NCBI RefSeq assembly: GCF_000009265.1
Contig: NC_008378.1
Span: forward strand, 1 to 64,000
Reading direction: 5' to 3'
Origin: Rhizobium johnstonii 3841
GTDB lineage: Bacteria > Pseudomonadota > Alphaproteobacteria > Rhizobiales > Rhizobiaceae
DNA length: 64,000 nucleotides
Below the pieces are notes generated by a model. That model searched no databases, was not told the origin of the DNA, and saw only the letters and a program-made list of their open reading frames with translations. Positions within the stretch are counted from its first letter, which is position 1. Each line of letters begins with the position of its first letter. The translations under genes and the position numbers were made by a program. Of the stretch, positions 8,498-17,720 are shown piece by piece.

Positions 8498-9472
8498 TTG
8501 ACGACTTCTGCTGCCTTCGGCCCACCTCCCGGTCGGGAGCGCCGCGTTTTGTGTGTCGGCGCGGCGGTTATGGACACCCTGTTTCGGGTGCGCACGTTGC
8601 CGACCGGCCAGGGCAAGATTCTGCCCTACGATATGCTCCAGATCGCCGAAGGCATGGCATCGAGCGCCGCCTTTGCGGTCGTCCGGCTGGGCGGCGATGC
8701 CAGCCTCTGGGGCGCAGTCGGCAATGATGCCATCGGCGAACGAATCGTTGCCGATCTCAGTGAGAGCGGCATAGACACGAGCGGCATGCTGCGTGTCGAA
8801 GGCGCCCGCTCGGCCATCTCGACCATTCTTGTCGATGATCAGGGCGAGCGCTTGATCGTGCCTTTCTACGATGCAGGCCTGCACGAAACGGTCAAGCCGG
8901 TCACGGAACAGGACGCTTCTGCTTTCGATGCGGTGCTGGTCGACGTGCGATGGCCGAAGCTTGCACTGCGGACACTGTTGGCGGCCCGGGAGGCGGGCAA
9001 GCCGGCCATTCTCGATGGCGATGTCGCAGGCGATGGTGTGATCGAGATGCTTGCACCGGCGGCCAGCCACATCGTGTTCTCGCAGCCGGCCGCCGAGCGC
9101 CTTGCGGGTGCAGCCGAGCTGGTGAAGGTCGTCGGCCTTCTGAAACGAAAGTTCGAGCATGCTTTCATCAGCGTCACGGCTGGCGAAAATGGCTCCTTCT
9201 GGTTCGATGACCTGACCGGCGACGTCTTCCGTCTTGCCGCTCCGAAGGTGAGGGCGGTCGACACGCTCGCAGCCGGCGATGTCTTCCATGGCGCTTTCGC
9301 GCTGGCTGTCGCCGAAGGCTTGCCGATCGAAGAAACGATGCGCTTTTCATCCATGGCGGCAGCGCTCAAATGCCAGGTGTTCGGCGGACGCATTGGCGCA
9401 CCCACCAGAGCCGAAGTCTGGGATGCCCTGCGGGATTGGGACGTGCCGATGACCAAGATGAGGGATCGTTGA
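8498..9472 (+). CDS. PfkB-family carbohydrate kinase, YihV-like
   Basis: Ribokinase-fold ATP-dependent sugar kinase, 324 residues. The catalytic region is DTLAAGD at 255-261, with D261 as expected base; the usual glycine in DTxGAGD is alanine. DVRW at 149-152, DGD at 173-175 and the late AALKCQVFGGRIG segment resemble Escherichia coli sulfofructose kinase YihV, so a ketose or ketose-phosphate-like substrate is plausible, but the substrate cannot be assigned. Start is TTG, chosen because the Rossmann-like strand begins at residue 16; a purine-rich site is weak. It is the last gene of the importer operon and abuts the remains of a phosphate transporter. Confidence 0.82.
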   Translation: MTTSAAFGPPPGRERRVLCVGAAVMDTLFRVRTLPTGQGKILPYDMLQIAEGMASSAAFAVVRLGGDASLWGAVGNDAIGERIVADLSESGIDTSGMLRVEGARSAISTILVDDQGERLIVPFYDAGLHETVKPVTEQDASAFDAVLVDVRWPKLALRTLLAAREAGKPAILDGDVAGDGVIEMLAPAASHIVFSQPAAERLAGAAELVKVVGLLKRKFEHAFISVTAGENGSFWFDDLTGDVFRLAAPKVRAVDTLAAGDVFHGAFALAVAEGLPIEETMRFSSMAAALKCQVFGGRIGAPTRAEVWDALRDWDVPMTKMRDR

Positions 9473-9995
9473 TGGAAGAGGTCCGAAAGCCAATAGCCTA
9501 AGGCTGAAATGATCGCAGCGACGGGGAGTGTGACAACCCAGGCAACAACAATGTTGCCCGCCAAGCCCCAGCGTTGATCGTATGTGTGGTCGAAACCGGG
9601 ATGCCTAGCCAGGTTGCGCCAACCAATGTCAGAGCTCCACCTGTTTCGGCACAAAAGGCCTGCATTGGGTTGAGACGCGTAATCTTCGATCCCATGGCGT
9701 GGACCATCCGCCAGCCGCCGAAAAGCGTACCGAGTGCTATTGCACTTTGGCATGAAAGGACGATCAAGAGCGGCACATGGAAATCACCCGCCAACTATCC
9801 TAGCGAATATAGCAAACGGCGATGATGCCCATCGTCTTTTGAGCGTCATTGCCCTATGGCCGAGGGAATAGAGGGGGCGGACACAAACTGGAGGGCTTCG
9901 GCCGCACCGACGACGGTCTTCGCATGTTGGGCGAACAAATCGAAGAGGCGATCTTCCCGCGGCATCAGTTTTCGGAAACCAGTTCAGCATCTGCG
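9473..9995 (-). pseudogene. Remnant of a DUF47-Pit phosphate transport operon
   Basis: On the minus strand three out-of-frame pieces of a low-affinity phosphate system remain in order. First, the N-terminus of a DUF47/PhoU-like accessory protein (RKLMPREDRLFDLFAQHAK, about 9988-9885). Second, a short internal Pit piece with GNDAQKTMGIIAV (about 9857-9800). Third, a Pit C-terminal region with TLFGGWRMVHAMGSKITRL and PVSTTHT (about 9785-9571), which shifts frame to QRWGLAGNIVVAWVV (about 9590-9480). Stops, frameshifts and at least two internal deletions make it nonfunctional. The end is cut by the kinase gene. Confidence 0.85.
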
Positions 9996-10177
9996 CTCCA
10001 TCGAGTGTCGCAAAACTGCCACAAAGCACGCCGCTGCCCGTGAAAAGCCGTTAACGACCGGTGTCATGGGACTTCCTGGGGATCATGCGAGCCATCCCAA
10101 AGCTAGGCCAGCGCGCAAATCGATCGGCCACTCAACTCATACTTCCGGCCAGCCGCCCTGTATGACCGTCGGGCTTG

Positions 10178-10204
10178 GTGTCATCTAATGTTCATATGAA
10201 CATT
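10178..10204 (+). promoter_or_regulatory. Operator region of the ugp operon: 18-bp palindrome overlapping a Pho-box-like repeat
   Basis: AATGTTCATATGAACATT (10187-10204) is a perfect 18-bp palindrome whose halves, ATGTTC and GAACAT, are those of GlpR-type DeoR operators, though with a 4-base rather than 6-base centre. A DeoR regulator is encoded in the same operon. Overlapping it, GTGTCAT-N4-TGTTCAT (10178-10195) loosely fits the 11-base-phased PhoB box CTGTCAT; the second half matches only 4 of 7. It lies 87 bases before the ugpB start. Confidence 0.6.
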
Positions 10205-10290
10205 GCATATTTGCAAAGTGAAACTCGCCTGTTACGATCGGCTCACGTTCGTAGCGGGAGGCTATGAATCGACAACAAGTGGGAGTGAGA

Positions 10291-11613
10291 ATGAACAAGA
10301 TCGCTTTTTTCCTGTCCGCAGGACTGACCAGCCTTTCGTTATCCGTTCCGGCCATGGCCGCCACGAAGATCCAGTGGTGGCACGCAATGGGTGGCGAGAA
10401 CGGCGCGAAGCTTGAACAGATCGCCAAGGGGTTCAACGCGTCTCAATCTGACTACGAGATCGTCCCGGTCTTCAAAGGCACCTATGACGAGACGCTGACC
10501 GGCGCCATTGCTGCGTTCCGTGCCAACCAGCAGCCGGCTATCGTACAGGTCTATGAAGTCGGCACCGGCACGATGATGGCAGCACAAGGTGCGGTCTATC
10601 CCGTCTACCAGTTGATGAAGGACGAAGGGGAGGCCTGGGACCAGAGCAAATTCATTGCCCCGGTCGTCGGCTACTACTCGGACACCAGCGGCAACGTCTT
10701 GTCCTTGCCGTTCAATTCCTCGACGCCGATCATGTATTACAACAAGGACGTCTTCAAAAAGGCGGGGCTCGATCCGGAAACACCGCCGAAAACATGGGCG
10801 GACGTCGAAGCCTTCTCACGGACGATCATGAAGTCCGGCGCAGCCAAATGCGGCTTTACCAGCGCCTGGATCTCCTGGATCCAGACCGAAAACCTCAATG
10901 CCTTGCATGACAAGCCCTACTCCACCAAGGCCAACGGTTTTGGTGGCCTGGACGCGGAATTCACCTTCAACAACGATCTGACGATCCGCCATTGGGGCAA
11001 TCTGAAGAAGTGGCAGGACGAGGGGCTCTTCAAATTCGGCGGACCTGGCGGCGGCGATAACGCTCCTCCGATGTTCTATTCGCAGGAGTGCGCGATGTAC
11101 ATGAATTCCTCGGCCGGCCGGGCCGGTGTCATCAACAATGCAAAGGCTTTCAAGGTCGGGTTTGCGCCGCTTCCCTACTATGACGATGTCATTCCGCAGC
11201 CGCTCAATTCGATTATCGGCGGCGCCACGCTCTGGACGCTGAAAGGCCGCCCGGAAGAGGAGTACAAGGGGGTCGCGAAATTCTTCACCTATCTGCAGAA
11301 GCCGGAAGTCCAAGCCGATTGGCATCAGTTCTCGGGCTACCTGCCGATAACCGAGGCTGCGTATAAGCTGGGCCAGGACCAGGGCTATTACGAGAAGAAT
11401 CCCGGAGCAGATATCGGCATCAAGCAACTGACGCGGGTGACACCCACCGACAATTCCAAGGGTATCCGGTTCGGCAACTACGTCCAGGTGCGTGGCATCA
11501 TCGACGATGAGTTTGCAGCCTTGCTGGGTGGGAAGAAGACGGCGAAGGAAGCGGTTGATTCCGTAGTCGCAAGAGGCAACGAACAGCTTCGCGATTTCCA
11601 GTCCGCCAACTAA
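10291..11613 (+). CDS. ugpB: sn-glycerol-3-phosphate ABC transporter substrate-binding protein
   Basis: Periplasmic binding protein, 440 residues, with a Sec signal peptide (cleavage near AMA-A at about 23). The mature start KIQWWHAMGGENGAKLEQIA is characteristic of UgpB, which binds glycerol-3-phosphate and glycerophosphodiesters. ATG 10291 is preferred over the in-frame ATG at 10264 because GGGAGTGAGA lies directly before it and the signal peptide begins there. It heads ugpBAEC plus a phosphodiesterase, DeoR regulator and phosphatase. A strong stem-loop follows the stop. Confidence 0.95.
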   Translation: MNKIAFFLSAGLTSLSLSVPAMAATKIQWWHAMGGENGAKLEQIAKGFNASQSDYEIVPVFKGTYDETLTGAIAAFRANQQPAIVQVYEVGTGTMMAAQGAVYPVYQLMKDEGEAWDQSKFIAPVVGYYSDTSGNVLSLPFNSSTPIMYYNKDVFKKAGLDPETPPKTWADVEAFSRTIMKSGAAKCGFTSAWISWIQTENLNALHDKPYSTKANGFGGLDAEFTFNNDLTIRHWGNLKKWQDEGLFKFGGPGGGDNAPPMFYSQECAMYMNSSAGRAGVINNAKAFKVGFAPLPYYDDVIPQPLNSIIGGATLWTLKGRPEEEYKGVAKFFTYLQKPEVQADWHQFSGYLPITEAAYKLGQDQGYYEKNPGADIGIKQLTRVTPTDNSKGIRFGNYVQVRGIIDDEFAALLGGKKTAKEAVDSVVARGNEQLRDFQSAN

Positions 11614-11624
11614 TGGGCTCCGCG

Positions 11625-11653
11625 ACGGGGGCTGGTGAGAGACCGGCCCCCGT
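11625..11653 (+). other. Intercistronic stem-loop between ugpB and ugpA
   Basis: ACGGGGGCTGG pairs with CCGGCCCCCGT (11-bp stem, one G-U pair) around a 7-base loop, beginning 12 bases after the ugpB stop and ending 26 bases before ugpA. Similar structures after binding-protein genes protect the upstream mRNA or partly terminate transcription, giving more binding protein than permease. Only a short T run (TTT) follows, so full termination is unlikely. Confidence 0.75.
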
Positions 11654-11678
11654 TTCCCATCCGTCAGTGTGAGGGCCT

Positions 11679-12563
11679 ATGCAAACCAAACGGACCGTAT
11701 TTCCCAACAAGCTTTTGCCTTACCTGCTCATCGCACCCCAAATTTTCGTGACCGTGGTATTCTTCCTCTGGCCTGCGGCGACTGCATTCTGGCAGTCTTT
11801 CCTGCGCCAGGATGCCTTCGGGTTCAAAACGAATTTCGTCTGGTTCGAAAACTACCGCCGGCTGTTTGCCGATCCGATCTATATCAATGCCTTCGGCCAC
11901 ACGCTCGTCTTCGCCATTCTTGTGACGGTCCTGTCGACGGCGATTGCGTTGCTCCTGGCTGCAGCGGCGATGCGCGTGTTGCGCATCTCTCGAATTTATT
12001 CGACCTTGCTCATCTGGCCCTATGCCGTCGCTCCCGCGATCGCCGGCATTCTTTGGTGGTTCATGTTCAATCCGTCGATCGGTATCGTCGCCTATATGTT
12101 GCGGGCGATGGGGATCAACTGGAACCATCTGATCAATCCCGACCACGCCATGGCCCTGATCGTCATCGCGGCGACGTGGAAGCAGATATCCTATAACTTC
12201 TTGTTCTTCTTGGCTGCGCTGCAGTCCGTGCCGCGCTCGCTTCAGGAAGCCGGCGCCATCGACGGAGCTGGTCCCATGAAACGTTTCTGGACGATCGTGT
12301 TCCCGCTGATCTCACCGACGACCTTCTATCTGATCGTCATCAACATCGTTTACGCGATGTTCGATACTTTCGGCATCATTCATGCGACCACCCAGGGCGG
12401 ACCGGCGCGTGCAACCGAGATCCTTGTCTACAAGGTCTATTTCGACGGCTTCATCGGACTGAATTTGGGCTCGTCGGCGGCGCAGTCGGTCATTCTCATG
12501 GTGATCGTCATCGCTCTGACCGCGGTCCAATTCCGCTTCATCGAACGCCGCGTGCAATATTGA
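11679..12563 (+). CDS. ugpA: sn-glycerol-3-phosphate ABC transporter permease UgpA
   Basis: Inner-membrane permease, 294 residues, six membrane segments starting at about 13-35, with the EAA loop EAGAIDGAG at 190-198. It lies second in a ugpB-A-E-C operon, 66 bases after ugpB with the stem-loop between. GTGAGGGCC precedes the ATG. Confidence 0.93.
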   Translation: MQTKRTVFPNKLLPYLLIAPQIFVTVVFFLWPAATAFWQSFLRQDAFGFKTNFVWFENYRRLFADPIYINAFGHTLVFAILVTVLSTAIALLLAAAAMRVLRISRIYSTLLIWPYAVAPAIAGILWWFMFNPSIGIVAYMLRAMGINWNHLINPDHAMALIVIAATWKQISYNFLFFLAALQSVPRSLQEAGAIDGAGPMKRFWTIVFPLISPTTFYLIVINIVYAMFDTFGIIHATTQGGPARATEILVYKVYFDGFIGLNLGSSAAQSVILMVIVIALTAVQFRFIERRVQY

Positions 12564-12575
12564 GGAATCCCGAGG

Positions 12576-13424
12576 ATGGTTGAAAATCGCCCTTTCCTGA
12601 ATTTCCTGGCGCACCTTGTCCTCATCATTGGCGTCACGATCGTCGTATTTCCGGTCTACGTGGCTTTCATCGCATCGAGCCACGGTCCAAACGACTTCCT
12701 GTCAGGCGTCGTGCCGCTGACACCGGGAAGCCATATCATCGAGAACTATTCGACGATGCTGTCGTCGGGAATGACAAGCTCCGGGGCGCCGCCGATCGGG
12801 CCGATGATGATCAACTCGCTGATCATGGCGGTTGGCGTCGCCGTCGGGAAGATCGCTATTTCGATCCTTTCGGCCTTTGCCATCGTCTATTTCCGGTTTC
12901 CGTTCCGGACCTTGGCATTCTGGATGATCTTCATCACGCTGATGCTGCCGGTCGAGGTACGCATCGTGCCGACCTATAAAGTCGTCGCCGATCTTGGAAT
13001 GCTGAACAATTACGGCGGCCTCATCATTCCGCTGATCGCATCGGCAACGGCAACCTTCCTGTTTCGCCAGTTCTTTCTGACAGTCCCCGACGAACTCATG
13101 GAGGCTGCCCGTGTCGATGGGGCAGGGCCGATGAAGTTCTTCCGCGATATCCTGCTGCCGCTGTCGATCACCAACATCGCAGCATTGTTCATCATCCTGT
13201 TTGTGCTCGGCTGGAACCAGTATCTGTGGCCGCTCATCATAACGACCGACCAGAGCTTCTATACCGTCGTGATGGGAATCCAGCGCATGGCAGCGGTTGC
13301 CGATGCCGAGCCTCGCTGGAACCTAGTGATGGCAGCCGTCATTCTGGCCGCACTACCACCCGTCCTCGTCATCGTCGCCATGCAACGCCTTTTTGTCAAA
13401 GGCCTGGTCGAAACGGAGAAATGA
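12576..13424 (+). CDS. ugpE: sn-glycerol-3-phosphate ABC transporter permease UgpE
   Basis: Partner permease of UgpA, 282 residues, six membrane segments, EAA loop EAARVDGAG at 176-184. It starts 13 bases after ugpA; GAGGAATCCCGAGG upstream supplies the ribosome site. The stop is followed one base later by the ugpC ATG. Confidence 0.93.
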   Translation: MVENRPFLNFLAHLVLIIGVTIVVFPVYVAFIASSHGPNDFLSGVVPLTPGSHIIENYSTMLSSGMTSSGAPPIGPMMINSLIMAVGVAVGKIAISILSAFAIVYFRFPFRTLAFWMIFITLMLPVEVRIVPTYKVVADLGMLNNYGGLIIPLIASATATFLFRQFFLTVPDELMEAARVDGAGPMKFFRDILLPLSITNIAALFIILFVLGWNQYLWPLIITTDQSFYTVVMGIQRMAAVADAEPRWNLVMAAVILAALPPVLVIVAMQRLFVKGLVETEK

Positions 13425-13425
13425 A

Positions 13426-14472
13426 ATGGCAACGATCAATATCATCGACGTCAAGAAGAATTATGGTGCCGTTCCGGCGGTCAAGGGTATCAACCTGTCT
13501 GTTGCAGACGGCGAACTCATCGTCCTCGTCGGCCCCTCCGGCTGTGGCAAATCAACCCTGCTTCGCATGATTGCCGGGCTGGAAACCATCAGCGAAGGCC
13601 ATGTCGAGATTGCCGGCCGCAATGTCAACAAGGCAGAGCCCGCCGACCGCGATATCGCCATGGTCTTTCAAAATTACGCGCTTTATCCGCATATGACCGT
13701 GCGCGGAAATCTCGAATATGGTTTGAAAAATCGCGGCACCGAACGGGCTGAAATCAACCGCCGCGTGGCGGAGGCGGCCGAGATCCTCGAAATCGGGCCG
13801 ATGTTGGATCGTAAACCTCGCGAACTCTCCGGCGGGCAGCGCCAGCGTGTTGCGATGGGGCGCGCCATCGTTCGTGAGCCGGCCGCCTTCCTTTTCGATG
13901 AGCCTCTGTCCAATCTCGATGCCAAGTTGCGGGTGCAGATGCGCGTTGAAATACGCCGGCTGCAACGGCGCCTGAAGACCACCAGCATCTACGTCACCCA
14001 TGACCAGCTTGAAGCGATGACGCTGGCAGACCGGCTGGTCGTCATGAATGGAGGACTTGTCGAACAGGTCGGCACGCCCGTGGCGGTCTACGATCGCCCG
14101 GCGAGCCTGTTTGTCGCCAGCTTCATCGGCTCACCGCCTATGAATCTCGTGCCGATCGACGTCCTCAGGGCAGCCGACAGCGCAAGTTCCCTGGCATTGC
14201 CCGCCGGCACCGACATGGTCGGCCTTCGCCCGGACGCGTTGCTCGTCACCAAGCCGGCAGAGCCTTCCGTTCGTCTCGATGCAACGGTCGAATTGCTCGA
14301 GCCAATCGGGGGAGAAAGCCATCTGCACGTGCGATTGGGCGGGAGCCAGCAGACAGTCGTCCTGACCGTGCCGGGTCGTCCGGATTTTGCCGAGAATGCA
14401 AATATCGACGTCTTCGCACGTGTCGGCGCGATGCACCCTTTCAACAGCGATACCGGAAAACGCACAGATTGA
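13426..14472 (+). CDS. ugpC: sn-glycerol-3-phosphate ABC transporter ATP-binding protein UgpC
   Basis: ATPase that powers UgpAE, 348 residues. Walker [10 protein letters not shown] at 36-44, signature LSGGQ at 134-138, Walker B FLFDEP at 155-160 and switch histidine H192; a C-terminal regulatory OB-fold follows, as in MalK-type ATPases. The frame is open back to 13393 within ugpE, but ATG 13426 begins the conserved first strand and follows GGAGAA. UgpC-type ATPases can serve related sugar importers, which matters because two importers in this window lack their own ATPase. Confidence 0.94.
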   Translation: MATINIIDVKKNYGAVPAVKGINLSVADGELIVLVGPSGCGKSTLLRMIAGLETISEGHVEIAGRNVNKAEPADRDIAMVFQNYALYPHMTVRGNLEYGLKNRGTERAEINRRVAEAAEILEIGPMLDRKPRELSGGQRQRVAMGRAIVREPAAFLFDEPLSNLDAKLRVQMRVEIRRLQRRLKTTSIYVTHDQLEAMTLADRLVVMNGGLVEQVGTPVAVYDRPASLFVASFIGSPPMNLVPIDVLRAADSASSLALPAGTDMVGLRPDALLVTKPAEPSVRLDATVELLEPIGGESHLHVRLGGSQQTVVLTVPGRPDFAENANIDVFARVGAMHPFNSDTGKRTD

Positions 14473-14527
14473 CTCCGGTTTATTATTTCTCCATCCCACC
14501 CCGGAAGACGACGAAAGAGATGAGACG

Positions 14528-15277
14528 ATGACGACCGTAGAGCCGCGATCCGGCCCAAGACGCAATGAGGTTCAGGCGCATCGAGGCGCCTCTGCCATTG
14601 CGCCCGAGAATACCATTGCCGCTTTCCGGGCGGCCGCCGAACTAGGCGCGGAATGGGTCGAACTCGATGTTGCACTTCTTGGTGACGGTACCCCGGTCGT
14701 CATCCACGACGTCTCCATCGATCGCTGTTCGTCGTCGAAGGGAAATCTTGCCGACCTCACCGCGTCGGATCTCGACGCCATCGACGCAGGCTCATGGTTC
14801 AGCCCGAAATTCAAAGGCGAACCACTGCCGACGCTGGCCCGCGTTGTTTCGGCGCTGGGCGAACTCGGCCTCAGCGCCAATGTCGAGATCAAGCAGCATG
14901 CCCATCACAAGTCACTCGACCAGCTGGTCAAAGTCGTTGATCAACATCTGAAGGCGCGGGCGGCGCACACCAAGATCATGATCTCAAGCTTTGATGCCGC
15001 TGCGCTGAAGGGAATGTACGAGATCGATCAAAGCTACGAACTCGCCATGCTGTGGAGCAAGTTGCCTGCGGATTGGCTGGATGTCCTTCGGTCGATTCCC
15101 GCAAAGACCATCCATCTTGACTACAAGGCTCTGAGTATCGGGTTTCTCGAAGAGGCTGTTCGTCGTGGCATCAAGGTACGGGCTTGGACTTGCAACGATC
15201 CCAGGCGGCTCGCATCGTTCTGGGATGTGGGTTTGACCGGTGTGATAACAGACGACCCCAGTGTCTACCTCACGTAA
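14528..15277 (+). CDS. ugpQ: Glycerophosphodiester phosphodiesterase (UgpQ-like)
   Basis: Hydrolyses glycerophosphodiesters to glycerol-3-phosphate and an alcohol, feeding the Ugp substrate pool. The 249-residue protein begins with AHRG at 17-20 and PENT at 26-29, the metal ligands ELD near 45-47, and HD at 60-61, the standard GDPD catalytic set. No signal peptide is seen, so it acts in the cytoplasm. ATG 14528 is preceded by AAAGAGATGAGACG; the frame is open further upstream into ugpC but without conserved sequence. Confidence 0.9.
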   Translation: MTTVEPRSGPRRNEVQAHRGASAIAPENTIAAFRAAAELGAEWVELDVALLGDGTPVVIHDVSIDRCSSSKGNLADLTASDLDAIDAGSWFSPKFKGEPLPTLARVVSALGELGLSANVEIKQHAHHKSLDQLVKVVDQHLKARAAHTKIMISSFDAAALKGMYEIDQSYELAMLWSKLPADWLDVLRSIPAKTIHLDYKALSIGFLEEAVRRGIKVRAWTCNDPRRLASFWDVGLTGVITDDPSVYLT

Positions 15278-15286
15278 GGAGCGGCG

Positions 15287-16072
15287 ATGGGGCAGCGGAT
15301 CATATCGAGCCGGCAACGTGAGATCCTCGCGCTGATCGAGACGGAAGGTGTTCAGTACATCGAGGAACTGGCACGTCGATACGATTTGACGACGCAGACG
15401 ATCCGGCGCGATATCAATGCATTATGCGATCTCGGGCACGCGCGCCGCTTTCACGGCGGCGTCGATCTGCCGGTCGAAGGCAGCAACATCTCGCTCAATG
15501 CTCGCGCCCAGCTCAATCGGCGCGCCAAGCGGCTTATCGCCAAGCGTGTCGCTTCCGATATAGGTGCAGACGCGACAGTGTTTCTCGGGATCGGCAGTAC
15601 GGTTCAATTCGTTGCCGAGGCGCTGCGTGATCATCAGGGGCTGACGGTGATCACCAACAACATCCACGTCGCCTTGAGCCTTTGCGACGCGCCGAGCGTC
15701 GAGGTTCATTTGACGGGCGGTCTTTTGCGTCACGATGACCGCGACGTGGTCGGCACGGATGTGATCAGGTTCGTCGAAAAATTCTATGCGACTTACGCAA
15801 TTGTCGGCGCAGGCGCTTTGAGCCCGCTGAACGGACTGATGGACTTCAGCTACAGCGAAGCCCAGATCACCAATGCCCTCCTTGAGAATTCACAAACGCA
15901 GATCCTGGCCGCGGACGTCAGCAAGTGGACGCGCAACGCGGCCGTGCGTGTTGCGCCATTCAGCAAACTCACCCGTTTCTACACCGATCGGCTGCCTGGC
16001 GACGCGGCCGCCACCAATGCTCTCGCCGAGAGCGGCTTGGATGTGGTCACATGCAGCGAGGATATGACATGA
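15287..16072 (+). CDS. DeoR-family repressor, GlpR-like
   Basis: Transcriptional regulator of 261 residues: N-terminal DeoR helix-turn-helix (about 8-60; YIEELARRYDLTTQTIRRD) and a C-terminal phosphosugar-sensing DeoR domain (about 80-240). DeoR relatives such as GlpR respond to glycerol-3-phosphate, which fits its place in the ugp operon 9 bases after the phosphodiesterase gene. The palindrome at 10187-10204 is its likely operator. It overlaps the next gene by 4 bases (ATGA). Confidence 0.9.
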   Translation: MGQRIISSRQREILALIETEGVQYIEELARRYDLTTQTIRRDINALCDLGHARRFHGGVDLPVEGSNISLNARAQLNRRAKRLIAKRVASDIGADATVFLGIGSTVQFVAEALRDHQGLTVITNNIHVALSLCDAPSVEVHLTGGLLRHDDRDVVGTDVIRFVEKFYATYAIVGAGALSPLNGLMDFSYSEAQITNALLENSQTQILAADVSKWTRNAAVRVAPFSKLTRFYTDRLPGDAAATNALAESGLDVVTCSEDMT

Positions 16073-16914
16073 GCTATGTAGACTTGGCGCCATCAGCTCG
16101 TGAATTACGGGATGTACGCTACCTGTTCACCGACATCGACGATACGCTGACCACCGAAGGCAAGTTACTGCCGCAAACCTACGAAGCTCTCTGGGATCTC
16201 AGCCGGGTGGGCATTGCAGTCGTGCCGGTTACGGGCGGCTCCGCCGGTTGGTGCGAACATATCGTTCGTGCCTGGCCGGTGGCAGCGGTCATCGGCGAAA
16301 GTGGCGCATATTGTGTCACCCGTCAGAACGGCGCAGTCGTCTTCGACTATTGGGAGGACGCCACCCTGCAGGCTGAGCGCCAGCGCCAGCATCTCCAGGC
16401 AATTAAAGAGCTGGTCTCTCAGGGGAGCAAGACGTTCAGAATTGCCCACGATCAGGTCTTCCGGCTGGCGGACGTCGCGATTGATATCCAGGGTCACGAC
16501 CCGCGTGAGGTTGAGGACCTCGCGTCCAGTATAAGGGCCATTGGCGGAACGGTTGCGATCAGCTCCATTCACATCAACACGTGGATCGGCGATTACAACA
16601 AGCGCTCGATGAGCGAACGCGTTCTAACCGAGATGTTTGGTGTGGATCCCGATGAAACGGCCGCTGTGACCGCCTTCGTCGGTGACTCTCGAAATGATGC
16701 ACCGATGTTTGGCTTTATCCGCAACTCCTTCGGGGTCAACAACATCATCCCGGTTCTTTCACAACTGCAATACGCGCCAAAATGGGTCTCCTCGCAGCCC
16801 GCCGGGCTTGGCTTTGCCGATATTGCCCAAACGATCTTGGACGCGGCTGGCGCGGGTTCTGAGACGTCTCGTCAGCTTTTGACCGAGCCGGCGGTCATGC
16901 CCGCCAGGAAGTAG
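16069..16914 (+). CDS. HAD-superfamily (IIB) phosphatase
   Basis: Haloacid-dehalogenase-fold phosphohydrolase of 281 residues. Motif I is DIDDTL at 22-27 (nucleophile D22), motif II TGG near 55-57, motif III lysine K178, motif IV GDSRND at 205-210; the cap between 80 and 175 is of the C2/IIB type. The start overlaps the DeoR stop (ATGA). In the ugp operon a role in dephosphorylating a sugar or glycerol phosphate is likely but unproven. Its last 43 bases overlap, tail to tail, the end of the opposite-strand permease gene. Confidence 0.83.
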   Translation: MSYVDLAPSARELRDVRYLFTDIDDTLTTEGKLLPQTYEALWDLSRVGIAVVPVTGGSAGWCEHIVRAWPVAAVIGESGAYCVTRQNGAVVFDYWEDATLQAERQRQHLQAIKELVSQGSKTFRIAHDQVFRLADVAIDIQGHDPREVEDLASSIRAIGGTVAISSIHINTWIGDYNKRSMSERVLTEMFGVDPDETAAVTAFVGDSRNDAPMFGFIRNSFGVNNIIPVLSQLQYAPKWVSSQPAGLGFADIAQTILDAAGAGSETSRQLLTEPAVMPARK

Positions 16915-17717
16915 CGTTGAGCAACCAGGTAAAGGACCAGAAGGGGGAGGGAACCGAGCACGCTCATCGCCATCATTTCGTTCCATTCGAAAGCGTGCTG
17001 GCCCATCAGAAGCTGGATGCCGATCGGCACGGTTCTGAGGTCCATCGATTTCGTCAGAGTCAGCGCAAAGAGGAATTCGTTCCAGGCCAGCAGGAAGGTG
17101 TAGACCGCAGTGGCGACGATCCCGGGGATGGAAACGGGAACGATGACACGCCAGAGCGCCGTCCAGCTTGAGCCGCCGTCGACTAGGACGGCCTCATCCA
17201 GCTCTTTCGGCAGGGTGTTGAGATAGCCTGTCATCAGCAGGACGGCGTAAGGCAGGGTGAAAACCAGGTAGGTGAGGATCAGCGCCAGATAGGTATCGAA
17301 GATCCTGAAGGCGACCACCATTCCGAAATAGGGGATGAGAAGGGTGATTGGCGGAACGGTCTGCGTGCTGATGATGAAGATGTTCAAGGTGTTCTTGAAC
17401 CGGAACTGATAGCGGCTGAAGCCGTAGGCGGTTACGATCGCGACGACCAGGGTCAGGGCGGTGACGACGCCGGCGACGAAGTAACTGTTGATGAAGAACC
17501 GCACTTTCACGGGATCGTTGAAAATCGTCAGATAGGCGGCCACCGTAAAATCATCCGGCAACAGCCGCGGCGGAAGGGCGAAGATTTCTGTATTCGACTT
17601 CAGCGAACTGAAAAACATCCACACGATCGGAAAGGCCGAAAAGACGAGGCCGATCGCCAGGCCGAGATAGGTCAGGATGGTCGGCAATACCGAGCTTTTG
17701 AAGGAACGCTTTGCCAT
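16872..17717 (-). CDS. Sugar ABC transporter permease (MalG type)
   Basis: Inner-membrane permease, 281 residues, six membrane segments, EAA loop DEAVLVDGG at 174-182. It is the distal gene of a binding protein-permease-permease operon on the minus strand with no ATPase gene. The orphan ATPase at 27989-29134 is the best candidate partner. It starts 3 bases after the upstream permease stop. Confidence 0.92.
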   Translation of the reverse strand: MAKRSFKSSVLPTILTYLGLAIGLVFSAFPIVWMFFSSLKSNTEIFALPPRLLPDDFTVAAYLTIFNDPVKVRFFINSYFVAGVVTALTLVVAIVTAYGFSRYQFRFKNTLNIFIISTQTVPPITLLIPYFGMVVAFRIFDTYLALILTYLVFTLPYAVLLMTGYLNTLPKELDEAVLVDGGSSWTALWRVIVPVSIPGIVATAVYTFLLAWNEFLFALTLTKSMDLRTVPIGIQLLMGQHAFEWNEMMAMSVLGSLPLLVLYLVAQRYFLAGMTAGSVKS

Positions 17718-17720
17718 GGA

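Noticed and set aside
9856..10188. A 110-codon plus-strand open frame before ugpB
   Set aside because: It runs antisense to the DUF47 remnant and through the operator region, with no protein-like features.
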